Program-made: the position numbers and the translations under genes
The notes under the pieces: generated by a model
The model's input: only the letters and a program-made list of their open reading frames with translations
Told to the model about the DNA's origin: nothing
Databases searched by the model: none
Shown: positions 1 through 7,742 of the stretch, piece after piece
Layout: every line of letters begins with the position of its first letter
Numbering within the stretch: position 1 is the stretch's first letter
NCBI GenBank assembly: GCA_015069385.1
Contig: SVIS01000005.1
Coordinates: 1 to 64,000, forward strand
Length of the DNA: 64,000 nt
Source of the DNA: Clostridiales bacterium
GTDB lineage: Bacteria; Bacillota; Clostridia; Christensenellales; UBA1242
Direction: 5' to 3'

Positions 1-78
1 GTACACGCCTATGGCTAAAGCACATACACATAGTACTAGGGTAAATACATTTATTAGCCATTTGAATTTGTTTTTCAT
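1..78 (-). CDS. Exported or membrane-anchored protein, 5' end only (runs off the left edge)
   Basis: Only the first 26 codons lie in the window. They begin at an ATG (complement of 76-78) after an AAAAGGAGAG ribosome site (complement of 83-92). The start reads MKNKFKWLINVF, then a hydrophobic run of about 16 residues (LVLCVCALAIG). This is a typical signal peptide or N-terminal membrane anchor: a Lys-rich n-region followed by a hydrophobic core. The function cannot be told from this part. The promoter is unusual and is listed separately. Confidence 0.7.
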   Translation of the reverse strand, partial: MKNKFKWLINVFTLVLCVCALAIGVY

Positions 79-107
79 TTTACTCTCCTTTTAAATGATA
101 TATCTGT

Positions 108-134
108 ATTCTACCCCCCCCCGCCGGTTGTCAA
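108..134 (-). promoter_or_regulatory. SigA-type promoter with a G9 tract in its spacer
   Basis: On the minus strand there is a perfect -35 TTGACA (129-134) and a -10 TAGAAT (108-113). They are 15 bp apart, and nine of the spacer bases are one G run (114-122 as C on the plus strand). The predicted transcript start lies about 22 nt before the ATG of the partial exported protein. A run of nine G/C in DNA this AT-rich is exceptional and is placed where length slippage would change promoter strength. Confidence 0.6.
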
Positions 135-214
135 CTAAATTTTTATGTTTTTAATATTTTTATTTTAGTAGTTGTTACGCCAACTTAAAATTAAACTAAA
201 ATTTAGTTTATATA

Positions 215-246
215 AAAACCACCGCTTAAATTTAAGCGATGGTTTT
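215..246 (-). terminator. Terminator of spo0A
   Basis: A 16-bp inverted repeat with one mismatch (AAAACCA-CGCTTAAA and its complement) lies 15 bp past the spo0A stop codon. On the minus strand it is followed by a T-rich stretch. Confidence 0.75.
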
Positions 247-260
247 ATTCAATTATTTTA

Positions 261-1025
261 TTAAGCACCTTCTAAAAGCATTTTATCTGCAACAAGAGCA
301 ATAAATTCTCCATTAGTTGGCTTTTCGTTACTGGTATAAACCTTTAAACCAAAAATTGAGTTTATATTTTCTATTTTTCCTCTATTCCAAGCAACTTCAA
401 TTGCATGGCGAATTGCACGCTCTACCTTAGAGGCACTTGTATCAAACTTTTCAGCAATGGCAGGATATAATTTTTTAGTGATTGAGTTTATAATTTCAGG
501 GGTATCTATTGCCATTTTAATTGCTTCACGCAAAAATTGATAACCTTTAATATGGGCTGGTATTCCAACGGTAATAAAAATATTAGATATTTTTTCATCA
601 ATAATTCTGCTTTTATTTCTAATATTAACATCTTTATTGGCTTGTTCCTTTAAATCGTATACTTCTATTATACGTTTTTCTATAGTTTTTACATTTGCTG
701 GTTTATTAATATAATAACTAACTCCAAGTGAAATTGCTTTAGAAATAAAACCTTCGTGAGCAAGTGCCGAAACAGCAATTAATTTTGGACACTTTTCTTT
801 CATAGTCTGCTTTAATTTTTCAATAAGAACAAATCCATCTAAACCAGGTAGTACAATATCAAAAATTAGAATGTCTGGCATTAAAACTTGTATTTCGTTA
901 AGTGCCACTTCGCCATCGGCACTATGACCTACGACCTCAATTTGGTCGACATTTAATATATCTTGAACAAGCTCATCTTTAAGCTCGCTGTTATCTGCTA
1001 TGTATAATTTAATTTTGTTATTCAT
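261..1025 (-). CDS. spo0A: Sporulation master regulator Spo0A
   Basis: A 254-aa response regulator, the usual length for Spo0A. Residues ~5-125 are the receiver domain: acidic D11, phospho-acceptor D56 in the FDIVLPGLDG context, S86, and K108 in INKPA. N12 occupies the second acidic-pocket position, where Bacillus Spo0A has Asp. Residues ~148-254 are the Spo0A-specific DNA-binding domain, with the recognition-helix segment SKVERAIRHAIEVAW nearly identical to known Spo0A proteins. The family receives phosphate from a phosphorelay or from orphan kinases and switches cells into sporulation; no kinase is encoded nearby. The start has a TAGGAG ribosome site, and a perfect 0A box lies about 120 bp upstream, suggesting autoregulation. 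Monocistronic. Confidence 0.97.
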   Translation of the reverse strand: MNNKIKLYIADNSELKDELVQDILNVDQIEVVGHSADGEVALNEIQVLMPDILIFDIVLPGLDGFVLIEKLKQTMKEKCPKLIAVSALAHEGFISKAISLGVSYYINKPANVKTIEKRIIEVYDLKEQANKDVNIRNKSRIIDEKISNIFITVGIPAHIKGYQFLREAIKMAIDTPEIINSITKKLYPAIAEKFDTSASKVERAIRHAIEVAWNRGKIENINSIFGLKVYTSNEKPTNGEFIALVADKMLLEGA

Positions 1026-1144
1026 GAGTGACTCCTATCTTTTTAATACATGGAAATGTTAGCACCAAAGAACATTAAAAAGCGAATGAAATAAATAGCG
1101 AAAACAATAATAAAAAGTAATTTTTGTAAAAAATATACATAATA

Positions 1145-1152
1145 TTGTCGAA
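1145..1152 (+). promoter_or_regulatory. Perfect 0A box upstream of spo0A
   Basis: TTGTCGAA matches the Spo0A binding consensus exactly and lies about 120 bp upstream of the spo0A start codon, in the 243-bp gap before the divergent hypothetical gene. Autoregulation by Spo0A~P is known in bacilli and is the natural reading. An 8-mer of this kind is expected about twice by chance in 64 kb, so the support comes from its location. Confidence 0.5.
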
Positions 1153-1268
1153 TATGTGGAAAACTAAATGTTTTTTGAAAAAGTTTTTCTTTTTTTAGAA
1201 GGCAAAATTTCAGTATTTTTGGCAAAGTTTTTCACCTAATTAAAATTTTTGGCATATAAGTTAAGCAT

Positions 1269-1817
1269 ATGGATAATATAAATAAAAAAGCCGAGTCACA
1301 AAAAGGCAATTTATATACTGAGTATAATGATTATGAAATTATGTCACCAGAAGTTATGGAGAAAATTGCCAAACGATATTCAAAGCAAATTGCCTTAATA
1401 GAAGATTCTTGTCCTATTAATTTTGATGAAATTTATTTACTATTAAAAGAAAATTGTAGAATTTTTTATTCTGTTCTTGAATATTTTCAACGAAAAAATA
1501 AATCACAAAACTATTATATAATTCAAAAAATATTATTAAAATGCGAAAATATTCAAAATTTAATAAAACCTTATTGTACTACTATAGTTAATACAAAAAA
1601 TAAAACCATTACAAAAAGTTTGCCAGTTTGCATAATTAATTTTGTAAATATAGTCAATAAAATTTTATTTAATGATTGTAACAAAAAAATTCAAAATTTT
1701 GTATTATTAGACAAAAATAGTCAAAATACAACAAAAAAAGAGCAATTATTACATATTAATATGAAACTAGTTCATATTTGTCTTGATAGCATTGTTGACC
1801 TGCAAACAATTAATTAA
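1269..1817 (+). CDS. Hypothetical protein, 182 aa
   Basis: I do not recognise this protein. It is soluble, rich in Lys, Asn and Ile, and has six Cys, with no signal peptide or membrane segment. The central part (~50-150) looks helical. It is divergent from spo0A. No clear Shine-Dalgarno site precedes the annotated ATG, and a later ATG at 1341 (MSPEVMEKIAKRY) is a possible alternative start. The ORF is long for such AT-rich DNA and ends just before a bidirectional terminator, which supports a real gene. Confidence 0.55.
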   Translation: MDNINKKAESQKGNLYTEYNDYEIMSPEVMEKIAKRYSKQIALIEDSCPINFDEIYLLLKENCRIFYSVLEYFQRKNKSQNYYIIQKILLKCENIQNLIKPYCTTIVNTKNKTITKSLPVCIINFVNIVNKILFNDCNKKIQNFVLLDKNSQNTTKKEQLLHINMKLVHICLDSIVDLQTIN

Positions 1818-1873
1818 ATAATATTTTAAATTTAACATATTTAAGTTGAGATATCTTTACATTTTATTTTATT

Positions 1874-1910
1874 AAAAAAGATTAAGTTTTACCTTAATCT
1901 TCTTTTTTAT
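1874..1910. terminator. Bidirectional terminator between convergent genes
   Basis: The arms AAAAAAGATTAAG and CTTAATCTTCTTTTTT form a stem that serves the rightward hypothetical gene and overlaps the stop codon of the leftward lipoprotein gene. Confidence 0.7.
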
Positions 1911-2931
1911 CTTCATTATTTATTTGTGAATTAAAATCTGTTTGTAATAAATTATTAATTTCTTGCTTTTCTTGTTTTTTTGCTACAAGCCAAGTAATTA
2001 AAATAATTATTGCAGCACCTACCAGTGCAGTTATATACCAAACCCATCTATTAGCCGAAATTGTCCAATATTCAAACTGTACACGTTCGCCGTCTGGCAA
2101 GTTTGAATTATTTGCTGAAATTTCCCAAATATGATAATAATAACCATCTTGATGAATTATTGCATCGGCATTGCTATGAAGCCTTGCTGTTGGAACAATA
2201 TAAGTATAGGTAAAAGTTTCTTTACTATTATCATAACCTACCGCAAGTTTAACTGAATCCCAACGGGCTTGAGCATTTTCAATATCTTGTGCTGTAGCAT
2301 TTTGACCTGCAAGGACTGAAACAATAGTATCTTGAAACCTGTTTGCCATAGTAGTGCCAAGAGTTAACGACTCATTTACCATATTATCAAAAACAGGGTC
2401 TTTTATTACTTTAGAAATTGTTGTAAAAAAATGATTTTCTTCAACAATTTCTTTTTCTTCTTTTAAAATTTCGTTTGCATTTTTAAATTCTAGATAACAT
2501 GTTTTGTTTGAAAAATACAATTCATATTGAATATACGAAATAACATTTCGTGTGGTTACTTGACCATTTGGACCAATTGTTATTTGCGTAGATTGTGCAT
2601 AATTAAATGAACTGTCATAATTTACACCGTCTAAAAGAATTTGTTTTTGTTCATCTGTGTAATCTTCACTTGCAATAACTCGTGCTTTATAGGCATTAAT
2701 ATAATTAGCAAACAAATCGTTTAAAGTAGATTTTGCTGTTAATTTTATTGTTTCAGATTCTTCCCATGTTATGCCAGCCTCAACGAGTTCAGTTTCGGCA
2801 TATGGAATATAGTAAAACTCTACAACTGAGCCATCAGCATTTTGAACCAAACCAACAGTTGCAACATCTGTACAACCAGCAAATATGAAACAAACACAAA
2901 GAAGCAAAAAAACTAAAAATTTTTTCATCAA
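1894..2931 (-). CDS. Membrane-anchored lipoprotein with C-terminal TM helix, 345 aa
   Basis: The N-terminus is a lipoprotein signal with lipobox FAGC (Cys about residue 20), so the protein should be lipid-anchored outside the membrane. A second hydrophobic segment near residues ~295-317 (WYITALVGAAIIILITWLVA), followed by a Lys-rich cytosolic tail, would anchor the C-terminus as well. The ~270 residues between face outward. I do not recognise a catalytic domain. The two possible starts are adjacent (TTG at 2931, ATG at 2928); the AAAAGGA ribosome site is 11 nt from the TTG and 14 from the ATG. It lies directly downstream of asnS in the same orientation, 39 bp apart, and may be cotranscribed. 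Confidence 0.75.
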   Translation of the reverse strand: MMKKFLVFLLLCVCFIFAGCTDVATVGLVQNADGSVVEFYYIPYAETELVEAGITWEESETIKLTAKSTLNDLFANYINAYKARVIASEDYTDEQKQILLDGVNYDSSFNYAQSTQITIGPNGQVTTRNVISYIQYELYFSNKTCYLEFKNANEILKEEKEIVEENHFFTTISKVIKDPVFDNMVNESLTLGTTMANRFQDTIVSVLAGQNATAQDIENAQARWDSVKLAVGYDNSKETFTYTYIVPTARLHSNADAIIHQDGYYYHIWEISANNSNLPDGERVQFEYWTISANRWVWYITALVGAAIIILITWLVAKKQEKQEINNLLQTDFNSQINNEDKKED

Positions 2932-2970
2932 TGCTATTATATTCCTTTTAACTGAATTTAATGTTAATTT

Positions 2971-4347
2971 TTAATATTCACAATTGTTTGGTGTTCTAGG
3001 GAATGGAAGAACATCACGTATATTTCCTGCGCCTGTTACATACATAACCAAACGCTCAAAACCAATTCCAAAACCACTATGAATGCAAGAACCATATTTT
3101 CTTAAATTCATATACCACCAATAATCTTGCTCTTTTAAACCGACTTCATTAATACGATTTGCAAGTTTTGTATAGTCTTCTTCTCTTTGACTACCACCAC
3201 AAAGTTCACCTATTCCAGGCACTACAAGGTCACATGCACGTACCGTTTTACCATCATCATTTTGTTTCATATAAAATGCTTTAATATCTTTTGGATAGTC
3301 AGTAATAAACACAGGGCAGCCAAAAACTGTTTCAGCCATATAACGTTCATGCTCGGTTTGAATATCAATACCCCATTCTACCTTATATTGGAAGTTATCG
3401 TTATTCTTTTTCATAAGTTCAATGGCATCAGTATATGTTATTCTGCCGAATTTTGAATTACGAACATTATTTAATTTTTCGATTAAAGTTTTATCTACAA
3501 AATTATTTAATAATTCAAGTTCGTTTTTGCATGTATCGAAAATGTGATTAATAATAAACTTAATCATTTCTTCTTCTAAATCCATAAGATCATCTAAATC
3601 TGCAAAGCAAACTTCTGGCTCTATCATCCAAAACTCGTTTGCGTGGCGAGTTGTATTGCTATTTTCTGCCCTAAATGTTGGACCAAAAGTATAGATTTTA
3701 CCAAATGCTTGAGCAAAACATTCACCCTCTAATTGTCCGGTAGGGGTTAAATAAACAGGTTTGCCAAAAAGTTCATCTTTAGCATTTAGTTTATCTTTTC
3801 CGTAAATTTCTTGTGTAGTCACTCTAAAAAGTTGACTACCTCCCTCGCAGTCGCTGGCTGTTAAAATTGGAGTATGTGCGTAAACAAAGCCTTTTTCATG
3901 GAAAAATTTATGAATAGCAAAAGCACATTCACTTCTTACTCTAAAAATTGCATTAAACATGTTTGTTCTTGGTCTAAGATAAGCAATTTCTCGCAAATAT
4001 TCTACACTAGCACGCTTTTTTTGAATAGGATAGGTTTCATCAGTTGCTTGAAAAACTTGAACCTGCTCGGCTTTAATTTCAAATGGTTGTTTATTTTGTG
4101 GTGTTAAAACTAAAGAACCTTTAACATAAACAGTGCTACCCATGTTTAGTTTTACAACTTCATCAAAATTATTTAAAACATTTTTTTCTAAAACCACTTG
4201 TGCGTTTTTCAAACAAGTTCCATCATTTACCTCTAAAAAGCCAAAAACTTTGCTATCACGTGTTGTACGCACCCAGCCTTTAATTAATACCTTTTCGCCA
4301 TCTGCCACTTTTAAATTATATAACTCTTTAATATCAGTCTTTTCCAT
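2971..4347 (-). CDS. asnS: Asparaginyl-tRNA synthetase
   Basis: A 458-aa class IIb aminoacyl-tRNA synthetase that charges tRNA-Asn. An N-terminal OB-fold anticodon-binding domain (~15-100, with VLIKGWVRTTRDSK) is followed by the class II catalytic core. Motif 2 is FRAENSNTTRHANEFWMIEPE and motif 3 is GFGIGFERLVMY near the C-terminus. The RHANEFWM signature marks AsnRS rather than AspRS. The length is typical. The start has an AGGAGC ribosome site. There is no T-box leader upstream. Confidence 0.96.
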   Translation of the reverse strand: MEKTDIKELYNLKVADGEKVLIKGWVRTTRDSKVFGFLEVNDGTCLKNAQVVLEKNVLNNFDEVVKLNMGSTVYVKGSLVLTPQNKQPFEIKAEQVQVFQATDETYPIQKKRASVEYLREIAYLRPRTNMFNAIFRVRSECAFAIHKFFHEKGFVYAHTPILTASDCEGGSQLFRVTTQEIYGKDKLNAKDELFGKPVYLTPTGQLEGECFAQAFGKIYTFGPTFRAENSNTTRHANEFWMIEPEVCFADLDDLMDLEEEMIKFIINHIFDTCKNELELLNNFVDKTLIEKLNNVRNSKFGRITYTDAIELMKKNNDNFQYKVEWGIDIQTEHERYMAETVFGCPVFITDYPKDIKAFYMKQNDDGKTVRACDLVVPGIGELCGGSQREEDYTKLANRINEVGLKEQDYWWYMNLRKYGSCIHSGFGIGFERLVMYVTGAGNIRDVLPFPRTPNNCEY

Positions 4348-4506
4348 AATGCTCCTAAAAATTTAAATTTACAAAAAGCATTTTAGCACATTGAGATAAA
4401 AAAAGAAAATATTAAAGCAAATTTTTTAAAACTTATTTTATTATTTTTTAAAAGGTTTGCTAAAAATATAAATTTAGTGCAAACTATGTAAAATAAAGGA
4501 AATATT

Positions 4507-5466
4507 ATGGATATTTTTTTAGCAATTTTAATTTTAATTGGCTCATTTATTCTTATTTTAATTGGCGGAAACAAACTTGTAGATTCTGCTGTTGCAATAG
4601 CACACAAATTTAATATTCCAACGGCGGTTATTGGTGCAACACTTGTAAGCATTGGCACTACTATTCCAGAAATTTTGGTAACAATTTTTTCAGTTTCAAG
4701 CGAGGCTGGCGATATTGCAATTGGTAACTCTCTTGGTACGGTAATTTTTAATGCCTGCATGCTCGGTGGAATACTTTTTTGTTTTAGCAAAATAAAATTA
4801 AGAAAAGGTTGGCATATTGATTATGTAATTTTAATAACCTCGGCCACATTATTATTTTTACTATCTTTTGATAAAAGATTAAGTATTGGTGCTTCACTTG
4901 CCATGCTTTTGATATTTGTTCTTTTTATAATTATAAATTTTCTAGAGGCTCGCAAACACCCCGTACAATCTGATGACCAGCCACCTAAGCACTCTGTTTG
5001 GATTTATTTATTAATGTTTGTGTTATCGGCAGCAGCAGTTGGCGCAGGCGCATATTTTTTAGTTCAAAAAGCAACTTACCTAGCAGAACTTGCAGGGCTT
5101 TCGGATATTTTTATTGGGCTTACAATAATTGCCTTTGGAACCTCCATGCCAGAACTTATTACAACTATTAATGCTATAAGAAAGAAAAAACCAAGATTGG
5201 TTATTGGCAACTTGGTTGGCGCAAACATTTTAAACCTTACTTTAATTATTGGGCTAGTTGGAATTTTAACTGGTGGCACAACTGCTATTTCTAACGCAAC
5301 ATTATATGTAACTATGCCATTTGCCATTATTGCTACACTTGTTATGCTACTTCCACCAATTATTAAAAACCGCTCTTATAAGTGGCAAGGCTTTGTACTT
5401 TTGGCTCTATTTGTAATTTACTATACTTACTTAATTTTAAATGCTATTGGTATTTTAGTTATATAA
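4507..5466 (+). CDS. Calcium/sodium antiporter of the CaCA family
   Basis: A 319-aa polytopic membrane protein with about ten TM helices. The two inverted alpha repeats that form the ion site are clear: alpha-1 at residues ~43-87 (GATLVSIGTTIPE, then GNSLGTVIFNA) and alpha-2 at ~204-250 (GLTIIAFGTSMPE, then GNLVGANILNL). These are the hallmarks of bacterial YrbG-type K+-independent Na+/Ca2+ exchangers that export Ca2+. A hydrophilic loop near residues 145-165 separates the halves. The ribosome site AAAGGA precedes the ATG. It is divergent from asnS. Confidence 0.92.
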   Translation: MDIFLAILILIGSFILILIGGNKLVDSAVAIAHKFNIPTAVIGATLVSIGTTIPEILVTIFSVSSEAGDIAIGNSLGTVIFNACMLGGILFCFSKIKLRKGWHIDYVILITSATLLFLLSFDKRLSIGASLAMLLIFVLFIIINFLEARKHPVQSDDQPPKHSVWIYLLMFVLSAAAVGAGAYFLVQKATYLAELAGLSDIFIGLTIIAFGTSMPELITTINAIRKKKPRLVIGNLVGANILNLTLIIGLVGILTGGTTAISNATLYVTMPFAIIATLVMLLPPIIKNRSYKWQGFVLLALFVIYYTYLILNAIGILVI

Positions 5467-5594
5467 ACATTATAATTGGTTGCTTATTCAACAAAAACAT
5501 AAAATTAGCGACAAAAAATATTGAACAAAAGTTTGTCTTGTTTTAAAAAAGATGCTAGAATGTGCTTGTTATAAATATTTAAGGAGATAAAATT

Positions 5595-5969
5595 ATGGCA
5601 TGGTATTATTGGGTAATTGTTCTTGGTGTTCTTGCACTAATGTATGTAATGTTAATTGTTCGTCAAAAAAGACAAGAAAAACAAAGCAAACAAATTATGG
5701 AGTCTTTTAAAGTTGGCGATAAGGTTATAACTCACATTGGCATTTACGGCAAAATTAAACGCATATATAATACTACTTATGGTAAAGTTTGTGTTCTAGA
5801 AATTGGTACACTTGATAAGATTGACATTGAAGTAGATATGCGTTATATTGCTGGAATTGATGAAAAAACAGCGGTGGCAGACGAAGAGCCTACAAAGCCC
5901 GAAGAGCAAAAACAAGAAGAACAAAAAACTGAAGAAGTACAAGAAAAAAAATCTAAAAAGAAAAACTAA
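5595..5969 (+). CDS. yajC: Preprotein translocase accessory subunit YajC
   Basis: A 124-aa protein with one N-terminal TM helix (~4-22), a basic RQKRQEKQ stretch, then the YajC fold with GDKVITHIGIYGKI, and an acidic/Lys-rich tail. YajC associates with SecDF-YidC at the membrane. Its usual neighbours (secD, secF, tgt) are absent here, so the gene stands alone. The ribosome site AAGGAGAT is strong, and a perfect terminator follows directly. Confidence 0.93.
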   Translation: MAWYYWVIVLGVLALMYVMLIVRQKRQEKQSKQIMESFKVGDKVITHIGIYGKIKRIYNTTYGKVCVLEIGTLDKIDIEVDMRYIAGIDEKTAVADEEPTKPEEQKQEEQKTEEVQEKKSKKKN

Positions 5970-5998
5970 AAAATACTAGGCAAATGCCTAGTATTTTT
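5970..5998. terminator. Perfect bidirectional terminator
   Basis: A 13-bp perfect stem (AAAATACTAGGCA and its complement) with a 2-nt loop starts right after the yajC stop and ends in T5. It overlaps the stop codon of the convergent gene, serving both. Confidence 0.9.
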
Positions 5999-6983
5999 AA
6001 TTTAATTCAAAACTAAGAACATATTTTTCTCTAGTTCTAGTAACAAACTTATATTTATTACAAGCAGATTCAAATAATACATTTACTCTGCCAGATTCGT
6101 AGTCAAGGCCTTCACTCATACTAGGAGCAATTATGGTTTTGTTTAAATTATTAGAACAAAGAACATAAAGAGGTAATGTTTGTAAACCAAGAGCAATTTC
6201 ACCATTTAATATAGGCGCATCATAAACAAATATTTTAGAATCCGGTATAGAATAAGAAGTAGACACTACAACTTTGCCACTATTAGTTATACAAATGCCT
6301 TGTGCTTGGTCTGGCACGGATATTGCAAAACTTGCCGAAGTGCTTTGTATTCCGTGCAAGCAATTTTCATCTATATTAAAAGCAAATGCTATAGCGTGAT
6401 TGGTTTCATTTTCATTAATGCTTACATAATGTGATTGATCTACCTCATAGTTGCCTGCTCTATAAAATTCACCTATATATAATATGTTGTTGCTAGCATA
6501 ACAAAAATCAGTATTAATGCCTACCTCAAATGCACTTTTTGCATTTATTGTATGTTGATTTTCATATGTAATAAAGTCGTTTAAATCAAAACAAAACAAA
6601 TAACCATCAGTAACTAACCAAACAGTTTGACCTTGCATTGCAATGCCACAAAAATGACCTTTATTTAAATTTGTGCTTAAAGTGTTTATGTAAAAATATT
6701 TAACATCACCCGTTTGCTTATTTACATAATATATGCGAGAGTTTAAGGAAGTATCTTTCATATACCCGCTAATTAAATAACTATTTGTATTATCAATTAT
6801 GCACATGCCCTGCGGAGTAAAACCATCACTAAGCCCCGGAATTTCAATTTCTTTTTGAGAATAATTATAAAATTCATAAGTTTTGCCAAAATAATAAAAA
6901 ACTACCGCTCCAGATAAAATAATAAAAATTGATAAAATAATTATTAATACTTTTATTTTCTTTTTTGCTTTTGTGTTTTCCAT
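5997..6983 (-). CDS. Membrane-anchored hypothetical protein, probable beta-propeller-like ectodomain
   Basis: 328 aa with a Lys-rich N-terminus and one TM helix (~10-32), then an extracellular region of ~290 residues. The ectodomain has repeated blocks of 40-50 residues rich in short beta strands (GMCIIDNTNSYLISGY, GIAMQGQTVWLVTDGYLF, GICITNSGKVVVSTSYS, MSEGLDYESGRVNVLFES). This pattern resembles WD40/NHL-like propellers, but no specific family is recognised. A ribosome site AAGGAAA precedes the ATG. Monocistronic. Confidence 0.7.
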   Translation of the reverse strand: MENTKAKKKIKVLIIILSIFIILSGAVVFYYFGKTYEFYNYSQKEIEIPGLSDGFTPQGMCIIDNTNSYLISGYMKDTSLNSRIYYVNKQTGDVKYFYINTLSTNLNKGHFCGIAMQGQTVWLVTDGYLFCFDLNDFITYENQHTINAKSAFEVGINTDFCYASNNILYIGEFYRAGNYEVDQSHYVSINENETNHAIAFAFNIDENCLHGIQSTSASFAISVPDQAQGICITNSGKVVVSTSYSIPDSKIFVYDAPILNGEIALGLQTLPLYVLCSNNLNKTIIAPSMSEGLDYESGRVNVLFESACNKYKFVTRTREKYVLSFELN

Positions 6984-7226
6984 AAAATTTCCTTAATTGT
7001 TAATTTATATATATTTTAACATAAAATATAAAAACATGGAAATTATTTAAATAATTATTTTTTTGACAAAAATATTGTCTTTAAAAATAAAATAAAAAAA
7101 TATTTAAAATTTAATAAAAATTGCTTTGCTTTTAAAAAATAATGTGATAATATATGTTTGTAACAAATTAGTAGGAATATTAAAAATATTTCTGCAAAAG
7201 ATAAAATTAAATATTGGAGGTTTATT

Positions 7227-7580
7227 ATGAATTTAATTTTAGCAAAAATGAGTAACCTTATGTTTGGTGCTAGCCAACTAGTTAGAGACCCTGTTACAGG
7301 TGAAAAAGATTTAGGCGATTTCAACTGGGTTTATGACATTGTTGACGTTATTAATGCAGTTATGTGGCCACTTTTAATTATTGTTGCTGCAGCAGGCACC
7401 ATTTATGCCGTTGTATTAGGTGTAAATATGGCAAGGGCTGACTCTACTGAAAAAAGAGAAGAAGCTAAAAAACGTGTTATCAACGTATTAGTTGGTATGG
7501 CAATTATTGTTGGTTTAGTTCTATTATTAAAATTATTCATAAGCCAATTACCAAATTGGATTCCAACACCAGAAGCTTAA
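7227..7580 (+). CDS. Small two-TM protein, VirB2/TrbC-like pilin candidate
   Basis: 117 aa with two hydrophobic helices (~44-70 and ~87-108) separated by a short charged loop (MARADSTEKREEAKKRV), ending outside in a short polar tail. This two-helix hairpin with a basic cytosolic loop is the layout of type IV secretion major pilins in Gram-positive bacteria. It has no classical cleavable signal peptide, but residues 1-40 could be a propeptide. The TTGGAGG ribosome site is strong and a strong terminator follows. High expression is implied, as expected for a pilin. The next gene downstream is a VirB6/TrbL-like membrane protein, which supports the reading. Confidence 0.6.
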   Translation: MNLILAKMSNLMFGASQLVRDPVTGEKDLGDFNWVYDIVDVINAVMWPLLIIVAAAGTIYAVVLGVNMARADSTEKREEAKKRVINVLVGMAIIVGLVLLLKLFISQLPNWIPTPEA

Positions 7581-7599
7581 TATTTAATTTTATAATTTT

Positions 7600-7632
7600 A
7601 ACCCCCTTTGGTTTTTCAAAGGGGGTTTTGTT
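7600..7632 (+). terminator. Strong terminator after the pilin-like gene
   Basis: Stem AACCCCCTTTG / CAAAGGGGGTT with a 6-nt loop and T-rich tail. It separates the pilin-like gene from the downstream VirB6-like gene, which has its own promoter. Confidence 0.9.
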
Positions 7633-7692
7633 TATAATTATTTATTTTTTATAATCTTATTTAATTTTAATACACTTTTTTTAAAAAAAGTA

Positions 7693-7721
7693 TGTACAAA
7701 TAAATACTTTTTTGGTATACT
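7693..7721 (+). promoter_or_regulatory. Extended -10 promoter for the VirB6-like gene
   Basis: TGTACA (7693-7698), 17 bp, then TATACT (7716-7721) preceded by TGG, which gives an extended -10. The ATG follows at 7743 after an AGGAGA ribosome site. Confidence 0.55.
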
Positions 7722-7742
7722 AAGTGTATATAGGAGATTCTT

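Noticed and set aside
1043-1225. 60-codon minus-strand ORF in the spo0A upstream region
   Set aside because: No ribosome site, low-complexity Phe/Tyr/Ile content typical of AT-rich noncoding DNA, and it covers the 0A box and promoter region.
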